Shown: positions 11,703 to 22,389 of the stretch, piece by piece | How the letters are laid out: each line of letters starts with the position of its first letter | How positions within the stretch are numbered: position 1 is the stretch's first letter | Assembly (NCBI GenBank): GCA_004123355.1 | Contig: SCHM01000004.1 | Span: 6,971,017-7,035,016 of the forward strand | Direction: 5' to 3' | DNA length: 64,000 nt | Origin: Amphirosellinia nigrospora | Lineage: Eukaryota > Ascomycota > Sordariomycetes > Xylariales > Xylariaceae | Made by a program: the position numbers and the translations under genes | Notes under the pieces: generated by a model | What the model was told of the DNA's origin: nothing | Database searches by the model: none | What the model saw: only the letters and a program-made list of their open reading frames with translations

Positions 11703-13396
11703 ACCGCCTTACATGTAAGATTCACTTGAAGCTTTTTGATATTTTAAACTCCGCAGGAGCATTTTCTGAACCCTCCGGCTAGTTTACCTTGTATAGATCC
11801 TCAAGTCGCCCGTATTTTACAGGAGCTCGGTGACTCGTTCCACGACCCAAAGGTCGGCACCGAGTCACAGACGCGGAAAAGATTAACGATGCTTGTGGGA
11901 AGACAAAAATACTGACGAACCAATAGATGAGGAGGACGTTGATGCGTAATGTATGGATGAGAGCATGAACAATCCTTCCAAGCTTGATGAATGAAGAGAG
12001 GTTTTTATTTTCTTGGGTTTGGGGCGTGAAGCACTCACAGGGCGCGAGGACCCTGATGCCTCTAGGCGCTACCCCAACTAGGTATATATATTCCAAAGTC
12101 CCTTGTCCCTCAAATAATCGCAGCAAGGCAGTACTAGCGATCTACGAAGATGACGATGGTGTTGCTAAAGCGACCACAGCAGCAGGGAAGGTGCAAGGTT
12201 GATTAGCTTAAGCCCCATGCTTTCAATAACGGCAAGACGATATACTAGACGCCAGTTATTAAAAGACGAAATATCTATCAGCGCTAGAATTCCGGTCGTA
12301 TTCACAGTCCAGACTAGCTAGCAAGTAAGTTCCTGGCTACGTCTTTGTTTAAAAATTCGAAACTACGAGAAAAGTTACTATGCACCCTGCAGATATAGAA
12401 ATCATCATGTCTTGGTAAAGTAATGTGATTCTAAAAGAATGCATGCTACCAAAAACTCGCCTCACATTTTCCGTGAGTTGTCCCAGACCGACTACATTAT
12501 GATAATAGATAGAGAATCGCAAGTCACCTAGGCTGCTTTGAACTGTGGGAAAAGGCGACTGGATCCTTATAGAATAACATTTTATTTGCAGGGCTTCCTA
12601 GCCGAGAGTTTCGGCAGGTTGGACAAGAGGAATTTGAGAAAGAAAATTGATCTACTAGGCGTTGAATTGGAAGAAGAAATTGAGTATGCTCTAAAAAGAC
12701 GAGCAAAGAGACCTTCGTCGGCGCTCCCCACTGTACTTGAACGATGGGAGATGAAACTGCTGGAGGACAGGCCTGCTTATCATTGGCAGGTCTCACTCCA
12801 GTGGAGCTGTGTGGAGAAGCTACCTAATTAAGTGCCTGCGCCGACCACCCGCCATAGTAGTCCAATTTGAATAGCGCCTATGGGGTAGTTGATGTTAGAT
12901 GGTGAGTTACCGTGAATTATAAGGTAACTCGATACATGTAGGCAGTTCCATTTAATACGACAAAACTTTGGACTACAGTCAACTTGGAAGAGTTCAGGAA
13001 GTGAGTGTAGTAGGGTTACTAGACAATATAAGCTTTATTGTGCATGATTATAGTGTAGGGCTGAATTGGATCTCTATGGGACCAGGACTAGGCTGCATAG
13101 GGTTACAACAGGTACCCTGCCGTGGGTAGTGCGATTTGTTGTTGGCCCGCCGACATCCCTCGGCTTTAATTGGTTGGTGCGTGCTGTACATGTCTCCCTT
13201 CGGTAGGTGCCTTAAGTGTCTACTGTTACATCCCCCACCACACATCTACATCTACATCTACATCTACACCTACATCTACATCCAGCGTCTGCACCCACGT
13301 CCCGCTCCCGCTCCCGCTCCCGCTACCGCTACCGCTCCGGTTGTCGGTTGTCTGCGATAATACGATACTATGTGATGTGATGCAACGCTAACCACC
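11703..13396. other. Intergenic with simple repeats before the HNH-type gene
   Basis: 11,800-12,130 has LTR-like character (TATATA box, AATAAAA signal, oppositely oriented) but no ends or second copy were found. A plus-strand open frame at about 12,600-12,831 (lysine/glutamate-rich, ending SLQWSCVEKLPN) may be an exon of an unrecognised gene. 13,243-13,283 is a CATCTA-type hexanucleotide tract and 13,301-13,338 a CCGCTC/CCGCTA tract, both in the promoter of the next gene. Confidence 0.4.
13243..13338. repeat. Two adjacent hexanucleotide microsatellites
   Basis: CATCTA repeats (about 13,243-13,283) are followed by CCGCTC and CCGCTA repeats (about 13,301-13,338). They end about 60 bases before the ATG at 13,397. 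Confidence 0.85.
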
Positions 13397-14854
13397 ATGT
13401 CACCATCGGAACAGCGCTCTTTCTCGCCGCGTGCCGTCGGCGGCCGCAGATTCGTCGCCTTTTTTCACCCCGCCTATCCTGACACGGCCCCTCCATTGCT
13501 CACCCTGGCCGCTATTGATTATGTTGATGTAAGTGGTCGACGCGTCCAGGGAATCAACTACCACACGGCCAAGGCTGCCTGCGGCGTTGTCGCGTGCAAC
13601 CGCTTCGACGACAACGCGTACTTCGCCGAGAAGTGTGGTAACGGCAAACGGTGGGTCAAGTTTCACGAGCCTCGGGATGGGTTGCTGCGTGCCAGCGGCG
13701 ACTTCACCTTCTACTTTGTCGTCGACAAGCCTGATAACCGCTATCCCGTCGTGCCCAGCTTCGACCACTGGCGCTTCCCTCACGGTGCGCTCCCGCCGCA
13801 GTGGGCGAGCATGTTCATCCCCGCCTCCAACGCCGACGGCCTCAGCCGCCAAGTTGCTGAATGCAATTCTCATGGTGACCCGCGCTTGAAGATTACTCTT
13901 GCTCGTGTCGCACCTTTCACGAACTCGTCCTGGACCGATAGCAACCAGATGGAGAAGTACTGCACGCGCCGCGAGGGTGCCACAAGTGTTTCAGCCCTGT
14001 TCACTGAGATCAGGCGATGTTTCCACCGGACCCTGATGGACTCGATACCCGATGGCCGTGATTATTGTGCCAACCGATTTGAACTACATCCAGAATTAAT
14101 TCTCCACGACACCTTGGATGTAACCGTTCACGACCACACAGACTGGCGTCAGGCGGATCATGACAATGAACCGCTAAAGATCACTGGAATTTCCCGCGAG
14201 CATCTCTTCGCTCGCTTCGCCTTCCATGTGCTCAGCGACGCGAATTATAGATTTCTCGGCGGCGTCTTTAAATACACTGTACGTCTCTTCGACGTCGACA
14301 AGGCAGAACACTATACAGCTGAGCTTGATAGCGACGAAGTCACGGAACTCAGCACCATATTTGACGACGAGTACGATGAGTCCGACGACGAATCCTATGA
14401 TGGCGACAACGATGGGAGGGGGGTTCACTGTTGGCCTTGGTGTCATTGCGACTCAGGGTCGGATAGTTCGTTTCGATGTTCAAATGACGTTAGAGAACTC
14501 AGAACTGGGCGCAAAAGATATCGTGCCCCTATTTATCATGCGTACAAGTACATTAGAGACGATGAGTCTAGTCAGGAAGATCAGGAAGATCAGGACGACA
14601 CCAATGTCGCCCAACTGATGAAAGAGAGAAGATCGTCACACAACGCCAGCAGCATTGGCGACGTGTCTCTTTCCTCGACGCGGTCGGTGTCATCTCTCGA
14701 AACGCCGCGGTCTGATCACACACTAGAAGACGCGGTTGGTCTCGAAGATAAGCCAGGGTTCTCCACTAATCTCATCCACTCTAAGCGTTCGTATGATGAC
14801 TATATCGAGGCCCCAGACATCTCCCGATCACCTAAAAGGGTTTGTCTTCAATGA
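13397..14854 (+). CDS. Fungal HNH-endonuclease-like protein with degenerate nuclease site
   Basis: Intronless frame of 485 codons starting at an ATG in good context (CACCATGTC). Residues 15-150 match the N-terminal part of fungal HNH proteins: FHPAYP, a hydrophobic LLTLAAIDYVD segment, HTAKAACGVVACNR, then YPVVPSFDHWRFPHG followed by PP.WAS. The HNH region should follow at about 155-235. Where relatives have C.IT...E.AHLVP..E..WF..N, this protein has CNSHGDPRLKITLARVAPF then W.DSNQMEKYC, so the metal-binding histidine is missing. The C-terminal half holds acidic runs (about 308-337 and 390-402) and looks disordered. The fold is probably kept but the nuclease activity lost. Its role is unknown; such genes are abundant and variable in fungal accessory DNA. 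Confidence 0.65.
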   Translation: MSPSEQRSFSPRAVGGRRFVAFFHPAYPDTAPPLLTLAAIDYVDVSGRRVQGINYHTAKAACGVVACNRFDDNAYFAEKCGNGKRWVKFHEPRDGLLRASGDFTFYFVVDKPDNRYPVVPSFDHWRFPHGALPPQWASMFIPASNADGLSRQVAECNSHGDPRLKITLARVAPFTNSSWTDSNQMEKYCTRREGATSVSALFTEIRRCFHRTLMDSIPDGRDYCANRFELHPELILHDTLDVTVHDHTDWRQADHDNEPLKITGISREHLFARFAFHVLSDANYRFLGGVFKYTVRLFDVDKAEHYTAELDSDEVTELSTIFDDEYDESDDESYDGDNDGRGVHCWPWCHCDSGSDSSFRCSNDVRELRTGRKRYRAPIYHAYKYIRDDESSQEDQEDQDDTNVAQLMKERRSSHNASSIGDVSLSSTRSVSSLETPRSDHTLEDAVGLEDKPGFSTNLIHSKRSYDDYIEAPDISRSPKRVCLQ

Positions 14855-15780
14855 CGTCCTCGATGTAGCCCCCTGAAACAGAGAGAAGCGCTTCAAAGTT
14901 TGCGACATTTGGTTGTCCTATTTACATAACAGGATCACGAAGCCTTAAACATCCACTTTGCGCGGCTAATCTGTTTCGTTCGGGATGGCATGGACGCGCC
15001 ACTTATCGCGTCATCATACCTTTACTTGGAACGAGCCAAATACCGGCTCTACTTATTGCAAAGAGATACACTATCAGCTGTACGATGATGGGTTAGCTAC
15101 CAAGGTTGGAGTTCTCGGTGTAACTTTCGGTGTAAGATACCAATTGTCGACTGGGGATACAACTATCCCCCTGTTGGCTTGGAGTTTCGGAGTGTTCATA
15201 ATTGGTTCGGGGTGCTGGGTCTATGCCAGAAGGCTGGAGGATAATCTATTCTTTGTAATCTGCGGAATTAATGTTTCCGACTCTCAAATACCAATCTAGA
15301 TAGAAGGGGTGGTAGGTATGCGGATGGCCGAGGAAGCTGTAGGCTGGTCTTTAGTCTCTCGCCTCGACTAGCATCTAAATATGAAATAGACGGCCTGCAC
15401 TGCGAGGTGGTGCCTACGTAGGGCGTTAGATTGCATTCTATTTGATCATTTTCCCCGGCTTGAGGTGTTTGCGAGGTGTTTGTTTCATCGTGTCGTAAGA
15501 TGATCTGTTCGGGTAATTAGACGAGACACCTGGTTGTATGAAGCCTTGAGAGACTAACGCGCTGAAAATGACTGAACAACCGAACGTATACTGAAGCTCT
15601 TATGGAATTTTAACATGTCCCATTTTACAGAAAGCTGAGATCTTGCTGTGTCGGATGTATGACAGTCTATCTCTGGCGGGTGTAGTAATACATATTTCAA
15701 GACAACTGGATAAACATAACTTGAAGAATGGCATCGGCATCATAATTCGTATCTATTGGGGAAATGTGATTCGTCCATCG
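14855..15780. other. Intergenic, no convincing gene
   Basis: A plus-strand frame of 104 codons at 14,985-15,299 begins with ATG and has one hydrophobic stretch, but shows no family motif and no neighbouring exon. I treat it as unsupported. Confidence 0.4.
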
Positions 15781-16606
15781 TCATGACGGGCTTGACGATA
15801 TCAGCTCACAGAGTTTATCGTAAAACCGCTTGATCCGCCAGCGGCTGTACCTCTGCAGCGTCTCGCGATCCGCCTCGAGGAAGCCAAACCCATACTTGAA
15901 AACCTGCGCGGAAAGCGCGCTCTTCCACGCGTTGCTCGTCACCAACCTCTTCCTATTGATCTTCCGCCGCAACAGCTCCAGCTCCTTCTCGTCGTCGTAT
16001 CCCGCCCGGTCGAGCGGCCGCCACTCCGCGATCTCGGACAGCACCATCATGAGGGCCCAGATTTGGTAATACCACGTGGGCCCTCGCCGGGCCGGTGCTC
16101 GGGTGTCGGTACATGTCGGGGCGCGAGGGGCGCGCGAGGTCGAGCAGGTACGGCCGCTTGTAGTCGACGGGCCGCGGGCCGACGAAGACGAAGCTCTCGG
16201 TGCGCAGCGCCGTGTGGTCGATGCCGAAGTGCACGTGCAGCGACCGCACCTGCGTCGCGACGGCCCCGGCCAGCCCGCGGATGACCGAGCTAGGCGGTGT
16301 TGGGATGCTGAGGAGGACCTGGCGCAGGTCGAAGGCCGAGTGCGGGCACTCGTAGAATATGGCCGTTCGCGGGCCCTGTCGGAAGATGCCGTTGATCCGC
16401 AGCGTGTGCGCCTCCTCTGGCCGTCCGCCGGATGTTGGGATGCGTTCCTCGACGGCCTTGAGGCAGGACCGGAACGAGTCTGGGGATTGTGTTGTCCACT
16501 CCAAGAGGCCCACGGTCGACTTCCCGCCCTTTTGGATCCGCTGGCCCCTGCTGCGGCCGTTGGGGCCCTCGGGTTGTTGTATGATGTTTTCTATGTATTC
16601 TAGCAT
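15781..16606 (-). pseudogene. DUF7580 / kinase-like fungal protein, C-terminal fragment
   Basis: Two minus-strand frames join near 16,070. The upstream one (16,606 to about 16,070) has IFRQGPRTAIFYECP, VHFGIDHTALRTESFVFVGP and RPYLLDLARPSRPDMYRHP. The downstream one has WYYQIWALMMVLSEIAEWRP, KYGFGFLEADRETLQRYSRW and IKRFYDKLCELI, with the stop at 15,781. These are the C-terminal blocks of a large Pezizomycotina family with a kinase-like fold, often encoded near NLR- and HET-type genes; no activity is established. The usual protein is more than 500 residues, so roughly the N-terminal half is missing and the gene may start in an unseen upstream exon. The two blocks are one base out of register, a likely consensus error or a true frameshift. 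Confidence 0.6.
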
Positions 16607-18420
16607 CGTGCTAATGTCGTGATCACGTCGAATCTGCGTGGGAGTTCCTACGGGATATTAAAATTCACGGGCCGGGTGGGTTATTATAGTGATATAGATT
16701 TGTTGGTTTTCTAAAAGTTTAGCCCTCTCAGCTTGCACAACAGCGAGTTTCTACTCGTTCCCATCTGACTCCCAATTATCACCATGTGCGGCTGCGCAGG
16801 CCAACAAAGCCCTGTGTGACGTGAAGGGCTACAAGGCAACGCTTGGCATCCAATCATTGATGGCAGGGATGCTACGCTGGCGGAAGCAAGGATCCAACGC
16901 AGGGAATTCTCGCACGGGACTTCGACGCACGCGAGCCGACGGAACACAGGGTGCTTAATGTCTGTTTCAAGCCGCTGTATGGGACAAGACTGTGTAAGCT
17001 TTTGCGACACGTCCGAAGCAGATTTGTCCAAGGGAGGTACCGAAACTGTTTGCTGGGTTTCATTCCGAATAACGACAAACTCAGCCAAGTCAAAGCGCTT
17101 ATATTTTGGAAAATATCTGCTTGTTTGCTCCCCTGTAGTTGTTGTCGTACTGGTGGCGATAGACACCATTTTGATGAACACCAAATTCTATGTTGAAACT
17201 GGTATTTTGCCCTTCGTCACAAATATGACATCCCATTAATTATCAAGTACCGCGTTGCGTTTTGACATCCACGCATATGATACAACTCATCCAGCCACAA
17301 GACAGAATGCCAAGGCATTTTAATATCTGTTCGGTCCCGGTGTTGTGAATTACCGGAGTATGCAGAGCCGCATCGTGCCATCCCTACCTAGATATGTCAC
17401 ATGGACGAGTAAAAATCGAAATAGAATAAATGAGACTACAAAACGGTAAAGCCCGTCCCACTTCTTCACTGCGGTAGTTCCCGATGACCCTTACAACTCA
17501 AAGATGACCCATCGCCCCTTATCGCCGAACGAGCAAAAACGTAACTAGATGCTCTTAGCCGCTTATTCTACTTCCGTCGCTTAAAAGAAGGATTTGGTTC
17601 ACTCATTAGGCTGTAAAGTGTAGATGATCTGTCGCAAAATCGAGACTTGCCCAAACATATAACAGAAGGGCGTTTACCATAAAATGCACTTTCCCTGCGC
17701 TGTAGAGAGAAATTACATTCTAAGCACCTAAACACAAGCCCCTATTACTCATCTATCCACGACACGTATTTCATGATCTACTATCCATTCTCAGCGTATC
17801 GCACTATAATTACAAAAACAGATTCTGCAGGATTTGATTTCAATGCTGAGAAACGTGTAATGAGAAATAGCATTATTTTGAAGTCCTTCACGGCTGAAAT
17901 GAAACGTGACAACAACAGACGATTAACGAAGTTGTAACATATTCAAGTTTGCGTTAGAAAAAGGAACTAAAAGCTGAAACATAACTTTACTCGTTATTGT
18001 TTACAATATTCATTTCGTCTCTATCATTTGACTTCACATGTACTGAACTGACCGATGACTTTTTGCTTCGCGCCAAACGCCGGAAATAATATGTAATTAA
18101 ATGACACACTCAATTGAACTATCTCACGGAATAAAAACGACGTCGCTAATACTCCGCGAGTATTAACGGTCTATGTATCCACTTCTACGCGACAAACTAA
18201 ATTCAAACCAACATCACCAAAAATATAAAGAGATATTAAAGAATATATAGGACAGATCAGCACGTGCCACCCCCTTATTTTGCCATTCCTGGAACCCCTT
18301 ATCTCCCATGCATGAAATCCCCGGCCTCTATTGGTCAACTCCCGCCTGCGCCGCTTTGATACCTCGTCGCCGTAAACCCAGCAATCTTTGGTAATAATCC
18401 CATCTTGCCCAACGCCAACC
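16607..18420. other. Intergenic, no convincing gene
   Basis: A minus-strand frame of 157 codons (17,184-16,711) begins with ATG but has no motif I recognise and is overlapped by plus-strand frames of similar size. 17,240-18,170 is moderately AT-rich and without open frames. Confidence 0.4.
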
Positions 18421-19946
18421 ATGCGGGGTAACCGCACCAGCTCGTTACGAACCTTGCCGTGAAACCCTTCTCAAGAGCCAGGATGGACCCAAACCCCCAG
18501 ACCGGGCTGATTTTCACATTTGCATAATCGGAGGCGGCGTAGTCGGCCTCGTCGGCAGCATCCTCTTTCGCCGTCTCGGCTTCAGAGTCACCATCCTAGA
18601 GCGCGATGCGACCCTCCAGACAGTAGGCCCTCACCACCATGTGAAAAAATTGTTCTATGCGCATCGCTAAGGAGATCCCCAGGTCGGAGCCGGCATCCAG
18701 CTACACCCAAACGCCGTCCGCGTGCTGCAGGACATCGGCGTCTTCGAGAAGATCATGGCAAAGTCCGTAGTCCCGCCCTCCATTGTATTAAAGGCATACA
18801 AGACGGGGCAGGTCTTACACACGCAGCATCTTCTGGAGACGGTGCATAAGTACGGTGCGCCGCTCATCACCGTGCATCGGGCCCATCTCCGGCAGATCCT
18901 CTACGAGGAGGCCCTGCAAAGCGGCGTGGAGATCCAGCACGGGGTACGCATCGACGTCGCCGGCGTAGACTTCGCCGAGGGCGTCCTCAAGGTCTCGCGC
19001 GCCGCCACGCCACCCGAAACCTTCGGCGCGGATCTCTTCATCGGCGCCGACGGGGGCCACTCCGTGGTCCGCGAGGCGTTGACGGGGCGCAAGGCGGCGG
19101 CGGTGCCGTACGGGAAAGTCGTCAACCGCATGCTGATCGCGGAAAGCGTGATCCGCGAAAACCCGCGGCTGCGGTACCTCGCCGAGGAGCCGAACATCAC
19201 CGTGTGGCTGGGCTCGGGCTGCGAGGCCGTCACGTATATCCTCCACGGCATGCTCAACATCGCCTTCACGTGGCCCGCCCCGCGCGATCCGAAGAGTCTG
19301 TTCTTCGGCGCGCAGGAGATGGATATCGACGAGTTCAGGGCGCAGCTCGGGAGTTGGGAGCCCGGGCTTCGTGAACTTATTGGCCTGGCTACTACTGCGG
19401 CGCGCTTCCAGCTCCTGGTGCCGGAGATGAATCATACCGCGCCGTGGGTAGATGGGTCGAGCAAGTTCTGCGTCGTTGGAGACGCGGCGCATCGGAGCTT
19501 GCCCTATCTGTGAGTTTAGATCTCCTAGATCGTGAAAAATAGGGTTTGTTCACTAATCATGGAATTCTCTTATTCGGTAAAGAGGACAAGGTGCGGCATC
19601 AGGCATCGAGTCTGTCGCAGTACTCGCGCACCTGCTTTGCAGAGCAGAGAATAAAAAGCAGCTGACCACATGTCTAGACATATACCAGCGTCTCCGAAAA
19701 GAGAGGACCGGTGCCGTGATACAGGCGACTCTGAAAATGGGCCGGATCTGGGAAATGGAAGATGGGCCCCTGCAAGAAGAGCGGGACAGGGAATTCCTGA
19801 ACGACGTCCCGAGTGTCGGATATCCTAATTTCTTGGCCGATCCCTTCTTTCAGGAGTGGTTGTGGGGGTTCGATGTTCGGAAATCTGCCGATGATGCTTG
19901 GTCTGCGCACCAGCGAGATGAGGGGCGGACGGGGTCAAAGCTATAG
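18421..19946 (+). CDS. FAD-dependent aromatic-type monooxygenase (salicylate hydroxylase-like)
   Basis: Flavoprotein hydroxylase of about 439 residues. Proposed exons are 18,421-18,427, 18,501-18,622, 18,683-19,509 and 19,583-19,946. The junctions GTAGGC..CCAG and GTGAGT..AAG keep frame through the family motifs. The first exon is tentative: no ATG is in frame directly before the FAD motif, but ATGCGGG/GTAACC spliced to ..CCCCCAG restores one and the total length is divisible by three. Motifs in order are IIGGGVVGLVGSILFRRLG (Rossmann GxGxxG), VTILERD, VGAGIQLHPNAVRVL, GADLFIGADGGHSVVRE (DG motif) and FCVVGDAAHRSLPYL-GQGAASGIE (GD motif). Such enzymes use NAD(P)H and O2 to hydroxylate or epoxidise aromatic and prenylated substrates. 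It lies tail to tail with a UbiA prenyltransferase, which suggests tailoring of a prenylated compound; that is inference. Confidence 0.85.
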
Positions 19947-20263
19947 GGGACCAGTACATAATTTCCAGTGAGAGATGATTTTGTGCCTATTTCAGAACTT
20001 TTACGTGTTCGTAACGTATATGGATGCGGGCTCAGAAAGCTAAAAGTCGACTATATCGGATTTCGTGAGTATTTGAAAAACAAACAAGTGGCATTTTATA
20101 TTGACATGGTACCTATTTAGAGGTTTGGATTAACTAAACGCCCTATCTGTTGGTATAATCGTTCACACTTCCGCAATGAGGGTGTAAGTAGGTAGCTAAT
20201 TAACGAGTCTTGAGGATAAGCCTCATTTTTTAATATTTTTACGATTTTTTGGTAACCTGCGCC
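19947..20263. other. Short convergent intergenic region
   Basis: Separates the stop codons of the monooxygenase and the prenyltransferase. It should contain both polyadenylation regions; nothing else is seen. Confidence 0.6.
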
Positions 20264-21441
20264 TCAATTTGGGATCGTACTCACTGATGCCCAAGAACTT
20301 TCGGTATCTTGCGGTCTAGTCAGATACTCCGCGAACAGAGCCAACGACGTAGTCCCACTGACAAGCAAGCCTCCCCAAGCAAACCACCAACCGCAGATAT
20401 CTGGCCTAGCTCTCTTCACCGTCCTGACCATCGCAATAATCCAAGCAGTATTCCCACCCACAACACCTATGAAAGTAACCGGCGACAACCCGGCCAGGAC
20501 GCAGGTGATGGCCAAGGAACAAACCTGCGCGGCGCCGAGTGTGGAGATAAAGGCATTGGTGTCCTTATAGCGAACCGCCATACTCCGCACACCAGCCTTG
20601 ATATCATCTGTCGTGTCCTGACAGGCATTCACGTAGTCAAAGATGGTCGTCCAGATATAATGCGAGAAGAACAACGACGCAGTCGCCACGATCAGCTGCG
20701 GCGACGCCGAGGAGAGGTCTAACCCAAGGGTCGCGGCCGCCATGAGGATGCCCCCGCAATAGGGGCGCTGAGGACGAGCTGGGGGAAGTCCATGTGCCGT
20801 TTACATAGGGGGTATAAGCTGACGACCAGTTGGATAGGGGCCGCGTACGCCAGCGCCATCCACGGGCTCGGGAGACAGGCGATGACGGCGCCCGCGCCCA
20901 GCGTCTGGATGCCGTACCAGACGTATGCTTGAGACGGGGTGACGGCGCCGCGGGCCACGGGTCTGTTTTTGCATCGCGCTACTTGTCTGTCGAAGTCCCG
21001 GTCTAGGATATCGTTTACCGTGCAGGCGGCGCCGCGCAAGAAGACGTTGTAGACGAGCAATTTCCCGGCGATAACAGCCAGCGCTGCTAATGTCGGTGTC
21101 GGCGCGACGATGCAGGCCGAGTAGCCCAGACCTATCAAGTAAGCCATGTAGAACCCGTATAGCCCACCGGGCTTTTCAATCCGAGACAGTTCGGCATAAG
21201 GGACCCATGATGCTGGTAGTACAGAGAGTATGCCCCTGGCCTGTGGCGGCGACAGCGTGGTACTCTTGGCTGAGGCATTCCGACGCTGGATCTCAGGGGG
21301 TGTGGCGTGTGTGCCTCGGTTCTTGAATAGGAGGGGCGCGCAAGACAGGGTTGGCGGCGATGGAATCTTGGATGTAACACAGACGGGACGTCTCGCCGAC
21401 TTACCGATTGTAAATCGTGCTATTGGCAATCCGCGAAACAT
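20264..21441 (-). CDS. UbiA-family prenyltransferase (COQ2-like / meroterpenoid type), one frame break
   Basis: Membrane prenyltransferase that would transfer a polyprenyl chain to an aromatic or related acceptor. The ATG at 21,441 opens an Arg/Ser-rich N-terminus, then LPASWVPYAELSRIEKPGGL, several membrane segments and the first metal-diphosphate motif NDILDRDFDRQVA with CKNRPVARG. The second motif, YVNACQDTTDDIKAGVRSMA, lies in the other frame (20,743-20,264). The two halves (about 20,760) are out of register by one base at a run of five G on the minus strand (20,751-20,755). One more G would read APIAGGILMAAATLGLDL without interruption. I therefore take the gene as probably functional and the break as a likely consensus error. 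Arginines near the start could be a mitochondrial signal, so a COQ2 paralogue is possible. The neighbouring monooxygenase and dehydrogenase favour a specialised pathway. Confidence 0.8.
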
Positions 21442-22389
21442 AGTGATAACCAAATTGAAGTCTCTCGGCGTCAAGGTGCCATAGATTAACGGTAAGCTAC
21501 ATCTTCAGGCGCGAGGTATCGACCTCTAATTATAGCGTGACAAGGCCATATTAAGATAATAGAAGGTGACTATACTACCGTTTCCCAGCCAAACAGAATC
21601 TCAGGTCGCTTACACTACATACTTACTAGTTTTGTGATGAGACCTCCATCGAAGGTGGAGATGGGCGCTGTGATGTGATAGGAATCTATTCCCGAATTAT
21701 CTTGGGAGGTGCAAGGGCTATAAGAACCCTGAATACGACGTATTGAGCACATGCATGAGGATCGCGGCCCCCAAAATTGTGACACCCGCTACCTTCCCGG
21801 ATCGACCTGCAACTCCCACTTGCCGAGATCTAGGAAGTTTTAGGCATCGGGCCCATAAGACACAAGACATTCGGCTTGGCGGGATCGATAGGCTTCCAAC
21901 GATGGACTGCTGACGTGAAAGAAATGATCTCTTGATAGGCTACGCTGATTGGATTTTGTAAACAAATTGCATGGCTCTTTTGTGTATGTTAGAAAAATTG
22001 ATATCGCAACGTTAAAGGCATGGGGTAGCGAGCCGGTTCGAAACAAGGGTTGAACAGTAGGTAAGGTTTGGAAGACACATGGATTAGCAGAACATTTCAT
22101 TTGGGACAGATATCTCGGCGGGGTATAGAAGAGTAAGCGAATGAAGGTAAAATGAAAGTCGAATCCTCGCACCAAGCGTTCCGCCCGTATGGCTATGCAT
22201 ATGTATATGATATGCAACACACAGCCTCAGGCACATGCGACATAGTTCCACACTTACTTGGCGCTTCGGGGCGCCACCAATGACCTCACTATTTGCGCCA
22301 TCTATCTCGGCAGAATATGTGAGGCCCCTGGAAAATCAGCAGTCCAGCCGAACATATCGGACACACTCGCGTTCGAAAGTTGCGAGGCT
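21442..22389. other. Intergenic between prenyltransferase and dehydrogenase genes
   Basis: Promoter side of the prenyltransferase and 3' side of the dehydrogenase, both on the minus strand. A 126-codon minus-strand frame (22,220-21,840) has no recognisable motif. Confidence 0.45.

Noticed and set aside
11779-12140. LTR-like stretch with TATA box and AATAAAA signal, and a 115-codon minus frame
   Set aside because: No defined ends, target duplication or second copy in the window.
13243-13338. Regular repeats that might suggest a CRISPR-like array
   Set aside because: They are plain hexanucleotide microsatellites without spacers, in a eukaryotic promoter.
14985-15299. 104-codon plus-strand frame with ATG
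   Set aside because: No motif, no splice partner, and composition like the surrounding intergenic DNA.
16063-16622. Arg/Ala-rich plus-strand frames of up to 175 codons
   Set aside because: Antisense to the DUF7580-like blocks and low in complexity.
18815-19492. 225-codon minus-strand frame
   Set aside because: Antisense to the monooxygenase exon, with no motif.
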